64,000 bases of DNA from Dillenia suffruticosa (Eukaryota > Streptophyta > Magnoliopsida > Dilleniales > Dilleniaceae). The stretch lies in NCBI GenBank assembly GCA_033439265.1, contig JAVTVX010000024.1, positions 682,001 to 746,000 of the forward strand, given 5' to 3'. Shown here one piece after another: positions 11,163 to 22,100 of this stretch. The notes under the pieces were generated by a model. The model saw only the letters and a program-made list of their open reading frames with translations. It made no database searches and was not told the origin of the DNA. Numbering within the stretch: position 1 is the first letter of the stretch; the number at the start of each line of letters is the position of its first letter. The position numbers and the translations under genes were made by a program.

Positions 11163-12690
11163 TTCTAGTCAGGTGAACTAAGTATATATATTGGGAAATA
11201 ATCTCACTTTTTTGAATAAACTTTGTAAATGAATCTGGTGATTGTTCATCCTCTGTATACCTTTTATAGTATTCTCCACCTCTATCTAATATCATGATTT
11301 TTATTTGCTTATCACATTATTTCTCTACTTTTGTCTTAAAAAATTTTAAAACATCTAAAATCTCGTTTTTATGGCGAAAGATATTGAGATACATATATCA
11401 TGAATAATTATCTATAAATGAGATGAAATAATTATGATCATACAAATTTGCACCTAAAATACAAATGTTTGTATATATAATCTCTAATAATTCTAAACTT
11501 TTTCTAACACCTTTTTAAGTTTTGTTGGTCTGCTTTTTCTTAATGTAGTCTACACAAGTCTTAAACTCACTAAAATCTAGAGTATCAAGTACCCTATCTT
11601 TTACCAACTTTTCGATCCTTTTTATGGAAATGTGTCATAATCTCCGATACCACAATATGAAAAAATTTTCTTCGATGACAGTTCTATTAATCCCAGTATG
11701 TATTACATTCATGCATACATTATTTTGTAAAGTAATAGTATATAATCTATCTATTAATGGATTATAACCAATGACATTTTAAACATAAAATAATATTATT
11801 TTATTATTAAATTGAAAAAAAAATTAAATTGTATAAGTTTTGAAACGAAAATTAATTTTCTAAAAAAATTAGATATATAAAATATTCTCTCCAATTTTAA
11901 CATATGTCTGCTTACCAGAATGAGTTTGCAATCGCCTTTTATCGGTGAACTCATCTTGTTGTCCGAATAGATGAGTTGTTCACGATTCATTGACTTTCTT
12001 AAATTTTGCAAACTTTACAATACATTCATAACGTGGATGGTGTAATTAGAATTGATTTACCATGCCCCTTCTTTTTGTAAAAGAAACACTTAGACTCTTT
12101 CTTTATCTTCGTTTTCAGTTTTGTGCCATTTTACTTTGATTTGGACCTATCCTTTTTCTTCTCTTGCATTGACACATGTGCACTAACAGAATCTTGCTTC
12201 ATCTCCATCAGAAACTTTCCTTCCTCCTGCAAACATATGGTCATTAATTTATTAATAGATCATTTCTTCTTATTCGTGTTGTAAGAGATTTTAAAAGTAC
12301 CATAGGGGTTAGCGAAAGAGTTCAAAATAATGTGCACGAGAAAGGATTTGAACATCTCAACTTCCAGGTTTATTTGTTGAGTCGCAATATCCCGCATCCG
12401 CATGATATGATCGCGCACACCATGGACAATAGTGAATCTCATGAAAGAGAATTGTATAATAATGGTACTGGTAAAAAATTTCTCTGATACCACAAATTGC
12501 TAATCTATAGTTTTAATTCTCATTTTTCATAAAGAGTCTTTACGTCTATAGAGTTGGTATTGGTTACCAAAGATAATTCGTCCTTTCATCTAGCGTAGTC
12601 ACTATCCAAACAGTTCAAATTTCCTTACAATTCTCTCCATTTAAATCGAGAAAATCATATTTCAAATCTATGGTTTGAAATACTACAAAA

Positions 12691-13470
12691 TATATAAACA
12701 TACTTACTAACTATATGTGAGACATTTAATATATGTCTATCAATACACATATATGTAAATAAATTTATGATATAGAAATTGACCGTAAACTAAATTTTTA
12801 ATTCTATTAGATTTATTTGATCTTATGATAAGATTTACAAAAAATAGTGCATTCTCAAATATATGCGGACTAATTAGGAAACTACCAATAGCTAATTTTT
12901 TCTTAATCATTTTATCTTTTTCTACTTAACTCTATAAGATGACCTCTGTAGTGAATCATATAAATTCCCAGATTAGTGGTGGGTTATATGAAACCGATTA
13001 AAAACTATTCATCCTTTAACTTATCCTTTTTTTGACAAAATCACTTTAGACATGCACTAAATCATCCGCACTTATAGTATGACACACTTATAGTATGACA
13101 TAGAAAAAGGAATTCAACAAATTAGACTACTATTGAAAATAATTATTTTGACATTTTATCTCTAAGTGGTCAGGTCATAGCGATGCCCAGCTGAGGATCG
13201 CAAGGTGCCTTCAGCAATAGCTACGCACAGTTGTGTCCGTTGCTAATGTCTTGGTGACTAATGACACATTTTTGGGCGTTGTTGTTTTTTTTAAAAAAAA
13301 ATATATTTTTCATCACAATATTATTAAAATCATGTATAAAATTTTATAATAACGATAAAATAACATATATAATATTTATTTTTGGTATATATAAGCCCAA
13401 AAATAAAATTATTTAATTACATAAATACCGAATAATTCTTGAAAATATGTACAACTATAGAAATATCATA
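12691..13470. other. Spacer, possible decayed 5' LTR of the copia element
   Basis: AT-rich sequence with no gene. It includes a 16-bp tandem duplication (acttatagtatgacac) near 13072-13102. The 5' LTR should lie in this interval, but I could not match it to any sequence near 8.5-9.1 kb. Confidence 0.4.
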
Positions 13471-13647
13471 GTTCACCAAACTCCTGACCACTCTACCCCT
13501 TTAATAAAATATTATGAGTTTAAGTTCTGGGATGGAGAAAAATGATTTCCAAATCATTAACCCCGTAATGGGTTTTATAGTATTTGGACTGGATTAATCG
13601 GTCAACTTGAATACCGACATATAAAAACCATAAAAAAAAAAAAAAAG
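13471..13647 (+). mobile_element. SINE, family A, plus orientation
   Basis: The tRNA-like head (caccaaactcctgaccactc) is followed by the shared body 'taaccccgtaatgggtttta', 'ggactggattaatcggtcaa', and an A15 tail at about 13631-13646. It is the best-preserved plus-strand member. Confidence 0.7.
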
Positions 13648-14562
13648 AACTATTCAAGTCCACGTACGTTCATGCAGTCCGTGCTCAGCTCAGGCACACT
13701 TCATGTTAATAATACAAGTACATGTAGAGGTGGCAAAGGAATGGAGAAATATTTTGTCTTTCATCACTATAAATTTTCCAAGAGCAACAGATATCATGAA
13801 GAAAAAAATTCGGCGGGGGCAGTGGAGAGGCTGACAATAAATAAGACTTTCCTAAGACAATGACTTGCAACAAATCCGGAGGCTAGAGATTCAGAAGTAT
13901 GTAATAGTGTTAAGTTTAGTGTAGTGAGTTTGATTACCGAAAATAATGAACAAATTTATTTTCTCACACTCTCTCTTGGTAGCGTTGTATTAATAGAGAA
14001 AAGATGGATAAGGTAATAGTATTAGATATTGCATGTAGAATATTTACTCAAATAAAAAAAATATCAATATCCAATTTATAATATATATTTCTGTTGCAAA
14101 ATGTTCGGTTTAAAGTATTATATGTATTTACTGGACTACCCTACTAGTATTGATACAAACTTATTTAAATACTAATGATTCATATATAAATTGTTTTTCC
14201 TAACATATGTAAGTGTTGAAATTATCGCTTGATAAGTGTATCGAGGAGGCTTCATTTGTGAGTATTGTGGGGATACATGTATAGGTTGATTCCATCTAAT
14301 GGAGTATGATGACATGTTTTTATTTTCTGTCCGGAGGACCATCCGTTGTTCTGTGGACGAGCTCGCTGCTCGTAAGCAAGAAAGGGTTCTTCTTTCCCGG
14401 TTGCCACTGTGTCAACGTGTCCAATTTGCTCCCATGAAACGGTTTGGGAAAATTAAGGGCAATGGTAGAAGCCCAACAACTACGGTGTCAAGCCTGGGCA
14501 ACCTGAGCCTCCAACAACTAACGAACTCAAGTTCTCTTTCTCACTTGGGCCTACTTAATTAT

Positions 14563-14778
14563 TATTATTTTTATTTTGATAGAAGGACCTATCTATTTTT
14601 TTTTTTGTTTTTATTAACGTTATCCGAGTTTTACCCGACTAATCTGATTTGAGCACCGTAGGATCCATTTTAGGGGTTATCTCTCCCAAATCTTTTTTTG
14701 TCATTTTAGAACTCGAACTTAAAATCTCTGATTAAGAGAATAAAATGTCAAACCATTCAATCCAAAGGAGATCGGTAA
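14563..14778 (-). mobile_element. SINE, family A
   Basis: In plus orientation it reads T-rich tail, 'acccgactaatctgatttga', 'gcaccgtaggatccatttta', 'gggg', then a box B-like 'agaactcgaacttaaaatct' and the tRNA-like 5' end. Likely target duplications of 14 bp (12 matching) flank it: 14549-14562 and 14779-14792. Confidence 0.75.
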
Positions 14779-14829
14779 GCCAACCTAATTATGCACTCTC
14801 TTTGTTACTATGATTTTTTTTAAACATAC

Positions 14830-14995
14830 TCTCTCTCTTAGCTATTAAAAAAATCTGGTTAATTCAATTTGAACAGATTTAAAGTTCAATTAAGAGATAG
14901 CTTTCACAATATCTATTTTTCTATTTTCAATACTCAAATTTGAGATTTTAATTTAAAAAATTTAGTATTCTATTACTACACCTATAAGTTATTAA
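14830..14995 (-). mobile_element. Degenerate SINE, family A
   Basis: The blocks 'tctggttaattcaatttgaa', 'gagatagctttcacaatatc' and 'caatactcaaatttgagatt' follow the order of reverse-oriented family A copies. Heavily diverged. Confidence 0.45.
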
Positions 14996-16134
14996 TTTAA
15001 ACATGATATCTAATTTATATAATATATATATATATATATATATATTAAAAATATAAATTTAACATCATTAATATTATTGCTATTGTTATATTAATTAATG
15101 TTGAGAAAAGTATAAAACTTATTGATATGTGATTATATTTTTTTCTCTCTTTTAAATTAATCATAAATATATAGTTTTCATTAATTGTATTATTCATCAT
15201 AAATTAAGAAACGTACAAATAACCCTTTTCAATAACAAGCCGACACTAAATTTAAGGACTTTTAATCTAAAAGTATTCGATTCTATTATTCATATTTATT
15301 CGTATTGTTGTGAATTTGATAATCAATCATTTTGTAAATGAAAATTCTTTTAGTGCTATGAGTGCATGATGTTCAATTAACTAAAGAAAACAAAAAAAAC
15401 ATATATCTAGATATTTTATACATAAAAAATTATATGAATGATAATAGATCTCAATCAAGGAGTAAATTTAAAAGCAAGTAGAGTTTGAAATTCTAAATTA
15501 GCAAACTCAAAATATTCAAGCAAATGACCAAAAACATTGTTGCTGAAAGCTTTTCTAGGCTTCCTCTTGAGAAAAGGAGCAAACATGTTTCAATATCCTT
15601 ATAATTTTTCCCTTACTTTTTTTGAGATATACATAAAAAGAAAAGAAATAAAAATTATTTTTGGAGGAAAATCAACGATTAATTTTTCACTTTTGCTTTT
15701 TTATTTTTTAATAAATTAGTTTCTTCTTTATTCAGATTTTATAATAACAAGTACAATAATAAAATTTGTTCCCATCTTAAGTTATGATATATATATATAT
15801 ATATTATTTATTATAAGAAAGTTTATTTTCTTATTTCAATAAATTCAAATAAAAGATCATATTCTCCCTTGAAGAGGGCCATTTCGTAATTTAAACGCAT
15901 ATCGGAGGTTAAGTTCAGTAACTTGAAAAATAGGGTTCTTTTTTATTTTTTATGTATTTTTTTGTCCTCTCGCCAGCACTTACACTCTCAACTCAGGTTT
16001 TTTCATTTTTGTTTTTATTTTTTCCACTGCAGACCGTACAATTCAAGCTTCTTCTCCAAGGATCACTCTCTAGGGATTCTTCGTCTTCACCTAACCCGAT
16101 TAATGTTTGATTCTTTCTAGGTTTACCTCCTGCG

Positions 16135-19100
16135 ATGGCTCTTCCTCTTGGAAAGTTGACGATCCTCGTCGGCGCAGGTTCGTCTAATAACAATATTCAA
16201 TCTGTTCTTGCGATTTTTTTAATTTTCTACTAAATCAATTATTGTTCTTCACCTTAAATTTTTCCTAAATCGTTCATGTTAGTCGTAGTTTTAGTTCGAT
16301 TTTATTTGCCGTAAGAAGGTTAGAAGTTTTATGGATTTTTATTAAACCCTAGATCCTGTACGGAATTATTATTAGGGAAAACATAGTTCTTTGATGGTGA
16401 GCGAACGCTTTTTCCGTTAATGATGAAGTTTGTGGAATACTATGTTGGAGATAATTTGTCTTGTTTTCTAACGTTGTTACTCAGAAGAGCCAGCTGGGTA
16501 GCCTTGGGGCCTGAGTTATCTCACCTGTCGCATGATATGATTTTCGATCATTGGTGGTGAGATGGTGTGTTCCCATTATATTTGTATTGCAAGTGTTTGA
16601 AAAAGAGAAGGGATGGTTAAGCATAGATGGTAAATAAGTTGGTGGTTTTGATTGCACTCAATTCTTATATTGAGTGGTGACATGACTTAATTGGGTGGTG
16701 CTAATCTTCATATTTCATTATAGACAATTGAAGTGTCTTTGAGCTGCAACCTTTTGCTCTAGGGTGACTTATTGGATGAAGGAGGAAAGGAAAGGGGGTT
16801 TAAGTAAGAGCTAGACTATATCATGGAGAACCAATGTTTACATTTCAAATGTGTAGTATCTGTAAAATCCGAATTAGAAAAGGGAGTAAAAAGAGCTGGG
16901 GATAGGTAATGTTTAACTCTGCTTAAGATCGGGCATCGTTTTACTTTGACCCCCCTAGAGTGGCGTAACTTCGGCTAGGGTTGGCAATTGAGAAAGCTCG
17001 AAAAATCAAGACCCGTTTAAAATTTTATGGGCTTGAGTCCGAACCCAGCTCGAGAAAGCTCAAAAAATCAAGGCTCGAGCTTGGCCCAAAAAATTAAAAG
17101 GGCTTCGAGCCCGTTTCGGGCCAGGCCATTGCTCGAGCAAAATACAAAAAACCCACAAAGAGAGAGAGAGAGAGGGAGAAAGAGAGAGAGAGAGAGAGAG
17201 AGGCGAACCTGTGGGCTCCCACTTGGAGGTGAAGGAAGATCATGGTTTTCGAAACAGTGTGATCGAACATCACCGTCATTGTCGAATCTCTCTGCCAAGA
17301 TGAATTGTTTGTTGCTGTTTATCGCCTTTTTCGCCACCACCACAATCCTTTTTTCGACAAGCAGCAAGCAGCATCAAACAGAGACGCCGACTAGACTTCA
17401 TCTTCCCCACCAAACGGAGAGCTTCAGAGCCATCGAACGGAAGGAAACATCAAACTGATCAGTTTTGCGGACAGCAACCTTCTCCGGCATCTAATCTGGC
17501 TTTTCGGCAACTTTGTTGGCGGTGGAGCAATGGACGGCGAAGGCTTGTCAGCAGAAGTTTGAAGCTAGGGTGAGGCTTTTGTTTAAAAAAAAAAAAGGAG
17601 AGAGAGAGAGAAAAGAAAAAAGAAAAAAAAAAGAGAGATAGAGAGAGGTTGTGTTCATTCACACTAACCGGAGTTTTATATTTTCAAGATAAAAGTGTGA
17701 ATCCTAGTGAGGCTTCTATTTTCAGGGTCTAGCTTTGTTCACACCATATAATGAATCCTTCGTTGGGCTGGGCTTATAACGAGTGGAGCCCACTAATGTC
17801 CAAGCTTGGCCCGTAATTAAAACGAGCTTAAATAATGGGCCCAAGCTCGGTCGGTAAAATGAGTTGAGCTTGGTCCTTCAAAACGGGCTGAGCTCAGGTC
17901 AGCCCGGTCAATTGCTAGTTCTAACTTCGGCTCTGCCCTTGGTGCAAAACACGTGCCATGCTAATGTTAAGCTTAAGTTTAAACACCACAACAACCTCCC
18001 ACCCCCCTCCCCCCTTGTAGTTCCTAGATGAAGTTAATAAGTCTTCAAAGACAACAAGTAAAGATGTTTTATACCATAGCATTGAAAGACAAAGTGGGTC
18101 ACAGGATTCACCTCTCCATATCTTTGTCAATTTGATTAATTTGTTTATTGTGTTCCGCTTCATTGTGTTGTGGTATTGTATTAGTCAAAGAAAGAAGTGC
18201 AAGATGGAATGCTCACCCTGCACTTATTGGAGGTGAGGTTGACTTGGGAGAAAAATGCTCTATTTTGGAATTGATTTGTGAATTGGTCAGTAGGAGAACA
18301 ATAATCCAATTGTCTTAATTATTCATAGCACTTGAGACCCGAGCTTAAAATTTGAATGGATATGGCTTCTCACATTAGAACACAACTTTCTTTTGCCTTC
18401 ATAGCTTTTACATGTTTCATTTGTTGCTATAAAGATGTGGCCCACAATTTCCTTCCAGTTTTTGTTCTGAAGGTGTACTGTCTTCTTTGGCACATGGAAG
18501 GAATACTGCAGGCTAACCAAGGAAGTGTATCATGCATTTCAGGTATTGTTGGCTCTGTTCTGGCAAAAGATGGACGAGTTTCGGATCTCACTGATCTCTT
18601 TGGTGGGGCCTTTAAGGTAGATCATTTGGTTGCAAACTATTTTTTAGCCATGCATGGCACCAGAGAGCATGTCTCCGTTGTAGTTTGATTTTGTGGTTGA
18701 AGTGCTGAAATTTTGGCTGCATTTTAACGTTCAAACCTGCAGGGAATTAATTGACCTTTTAACCTTTTGGAGACTCTTTGATTAGGGACCTTTCATAATT
18801 ACCTAGAGCTTGGGTTTAAAATCTTCTATAACTTAATCTGGAAATTTCAGTTTGCTTTTGATATCCTTAATTTATTTCTCGAGTATTGTGCTGTTAATAT
18901 AATATTTTCATAGTATTTATTGTATGGCTTTCTGGCCTTCTTTTGGCTATGCTGTTCGTTTATCTAGCTTTGTAATGACTTGGATTTTGCCACAGATTGT
19001 TTGGAAGCAACTCAGAAGAGATGATTCTACCTCATCTCCTTCCAAGCCAAGAAATGACACTTTAATGGCTCAGGTTTGTATGTTACTTTCAAAAGCAAAA

Positions 19101-22100
19101 TCCCCTTTTCCTTGATTCTAGTGTATAAAGGGAAAGTTCCTACTCATGAACCACAGGAGAACTTTTCCCTGTTTGTTTTATAAATGACGCTGAAATCCTA
19201 GTTCCCTGTTGTCTTTCTTTTAGTAAGAAATTTGTCCTGAACTTGATGGGTTTCTCTCCATGTTTCAGGTTGATAGTCTAAGGCAAGAGCTACAGATCTT
19301 GGCGTCAAATCGACCTGTTACAATTGTTACTGGGAGCGGCTCAGGTCAACTGTCAAAACCTTTTCCATTTGTTGTTGTGATCACCATCATCATTATTGCA
19401 ACTATTCTTTTATTTTTTGTTTTTTGGCCTCTGTTACATTTTCAAACTTGTTTGCTATGTTGGTTGCTGATCATTTGTGATTTTTTCATGATGTGAAGGT
19501 GGGACAAAGTATGGCATGGTGATTGTAATTGTTGTATTGGGATACAGCTATGTTTGGTGGAAGGTAAAATAGTCTACCTATTTGTTTAGCACTTTTATTA
19601 TTATTATTATTATTATTAAGTTTTTTTCCCCTCTTTTATATTGATCTCAAATGATCAACTCTAAAATTTGAGATTAAGGCTTAGTTTGCTGTTGTTGTTT
19701 GAAAGAGAAATACCGGTTAATTTGATGGTATTGTTAATTTTTACTGTTACCATGACATTGATGCATAATGTCAACACTTTTGAAGAAGGAATGATATTTA
19801 GTTGGTTTATGTGGTTGTAGTTGTAAATTTCACTTATCATTGCAAAACATATTTATGGCTGTTCTTTTGCTTTGAACTGTCCAAAGATCAGTCACTCTAA
19901 TTATTGATCCATGTAATGTATGTTTATTGTTAATAGTGAATGCTGTGTGGGGAAGCATTTGTATCTTTTCTTCAAAATCATTAATTTTTGAATCACAATT
20001 TGCTTTTCTTTTGTTTGGGGGGCGGATAAAAGTTTAGTTATGGTGTATGTTTGTTCTTCTGTTGTTTTTTGTTTGTTCTGATATTTTTTGTTCATCTTTT
20101 TTCTTGGCTTGGTAAAATAAGAAAGGAAGTCAGTACCAAAGCCTTGGGTTGCTTGTTGGTGTTAAGCCTTGTCTTGTTCATTGACTAACATTTTTAAGAG
20201 GAAACTCATATTTTCGTGATTGTAATCAAGGCTTTGTGTACTTTGATATTGTACTTTTGGTGAATGGCCACTACAGTTCTCATTCATTGCAATTTTTTTG
20301 CGTTTACAGTTACTCATTTGTCCACTGAAAATTTACAGTCACTTAATGTGGGATTTTTCAATCTGTTCAGGGTTGGAAACTTCCCGATATGATGTTTGCT
20401 ACGAGGCGGAGTTTATCTGATGCTTGCAACTCTATAGCTAAACAGCTTGAGACTGTGTACTCATCAATTTCGGCAAGTCATTGCTTTTCAACTAAATTAT
20501 CTTCTACATTTCGAAGTATTTCTGTGATAGTTGTGTTCTTTATATTGCAGAACTAAGTTATGATTCTTATCCTTAGATTTTGCTTTTATTTATTATTTAT
20601 GACTTTGTGCAAGTGTTTTACTGAATTGGTAGGAACAACTTTAGCTTTTTTTTTTTTCTTTTTTTTTTTTAAACCAAGTTAAACAGAGAGAGAGAGAGAG
20701 AGTGTGTGTGTGTGTGTGTATTTGTCCTTTTTTTTTTATTTTTGAAAGAAAGAGGTCTAAAAGGAATCGAAGGCTAGGATTGGTGGAGATTAAGAGATGG
20801 TCATGCTCACCCACAGTCGTATGCAGAGATGACTTTTGAATCATAAGTAGTTCAAAAATTAAAGGGATGAATATTTTGAAATTTACTTTTCCAAAAATTA
20901 TGATTTCAATCAAAATGATTCCAAAAAATTATAGGTGAATGGATATGTTCTTAAGTCTAGATAATTTTTTTATGTGATTTTTAACATTCCTAAGAATTTA
21001 CATTGAGTGTGTGTCAACTAAACTATTCAAGCATGCAATGTAGCAAAAGAGCGTACCAACTAAACCTACCCCCGCATACTGCATGCTTGGCAAAATGACT
21101 TTTCGCATACCTCGTACTAGTACCATGTACCATGGAGTCCATGTTACAGTGAAACCCATTGTATCACAAATCATCTCATATTCATACAAAAACATATCAG
21201 TTCTCATATCTTAGAAGAACTGATGAAATAATTGGTTGAAAAAATCTATAGTCTAATTGATAGTTGAAAGGCGCTCATAGATGGCTCAATGTTATCCAAC
21301 TTGTTTTATAATTTTTGGACAAAATGGTGCGCTTTGAGCATCTGAATTTTGACATTTAACTAAATATATGGCATTAATTGTTTCCTGATGCTTGGGGTTC
21401 AATTCTTGAAAGCAATTTGTTCTTTATAAAAGAAGGTATAAGTGTCTGCACATTCCCCATCTTTGATGCCTCATGCATGGTGGGATGCTTAAGCACTAGG
21501 TACTTGCAGCACAGTTTTGCTACCAATGGTATTGTCAATCTCGTAGGATCCCTCTTCTTTTCCCTCTCTGCCAAGTTCAATTGTTGAAATTGCTGTATTT
21601 ATGCTTTCATATGTCAAGCATATAAGCACTAAGCAACAAGCAAAAGAAGATGAAGCCTTCTGTTTGAGTTATTTCAGTCAAAGATCATACTGCAGTTTTA
21701 TCATTATTATTATTTGCTAAATTTTGAAAGTTTCCATCTATAAGTTTTTTGTGCGTGTTGTTGCATTTGAGAAAACATACACATTTCTGACATTATGTGT
21801 TAAATTGTTGAGGCCCTGACTAGCTTGTCTATTGGCTGTGTTCTTACTCAATCATGTCTATGTAGTAATTGTAAAAGTGAGGTGGTGTAAGTATTATCAA
21901 AGTGGTCGTGCATTTCTGTTAAAGAATGCACCTTATTGCACTTGGCTTGCCTGCTGCTCTTAATTTACAAGCTGTTACTAAACTTATACTGTGTTGTCTT
22001 GTCATGGTTTCCCTGTGTCTTCCAGGCAACAAAGAAGCATTTATCTTCAAGAATTGACCGTGTGGATTGTAATTTAGATGAGTGTGCTGAACTAACTGCT

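Larger units (their letters stand above)
9120..12690 (-). mobile_element. Decayed Ty1/copia retrotransposon, gag-pol remnant
   Basis: Translating the minus strand in shifting frames gives copia blocks in the canonical order. About 12690-12240 is a gag (UBN2-type) region with 'VRDHIMRMRDIATQ' and 'SFLVHIILNS'. About 12110-12050 is a zinc-knuckle remnant, KCFFYKKKGHGK. About 11930-11800 is a region before integrase with 'RKLIFVSKLIQFNF'. About 11160-10920 is integrase with 'TLLDMIRSTI' and 'TIVYILNRVPTK'. 10007-9510 is reverse transcriptase with 'LKKSIYGRKQSSCQWY' and 'LLYVNDILLATND'. About 9400-9130 is an RNase H tail resembling 'GYSDSDFANYVDSRK'. Frameshifts and stops interrupt it throughout. 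The catalytic YVDD reads YVND and the second knuckle Cys reads Tyr, so the element is dead. The LTRs, primer-binding site and target duplication were not resolved. Confidence 0.9.
13648..16134. other. Intergenic spacer and promoter of the DUF1664 gene
   Basis: Contains two reverse-oriented SINE copies (listed), an AT microsatellite near 15015-15047 and AT-rich DNA. An open frame at 14299-14652 is GC-richer than its surroundings over 14320-14550, but its protein is unrecognised and its end runs into a SINE, so I do not call it a gene. The leader of the downstream gene probably starts in 15.9-16.1 kb. Confidence 0.55.

Noticed and set aside
12480-12493. TGGTATCAGAG-like copia primer-binding site on the minus strand
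   Set aside because: The same bases are read as gag coding sequence, with gag-like residues continuing upstream, so it is not at the LTR boundary.
14299-14652. 117-codon open frame
   Set aside because: Not recognised as any protein, and its 3' end enters a SINE with a T-rich tail. The GC-richer middle could be an old exon remnant, but I cannot support a gene.
17027-17458. 143-codon open frame, and overlapping antisense frames at 17068-17367 and 17094-17279
   Set aside because: All lie inside the hAT element and are driven by GA/CT low-complexity sequence. They resemble no transposase or host protein.
20473-20480. GT donor (GCAA|GTCATT) for DUF1664 intron 6
   Set aside because: It would add 4 nt and break the frame to exon 7, while GC at CG|GCAAGT keeps frame and matches the strong GC-AG consensus.
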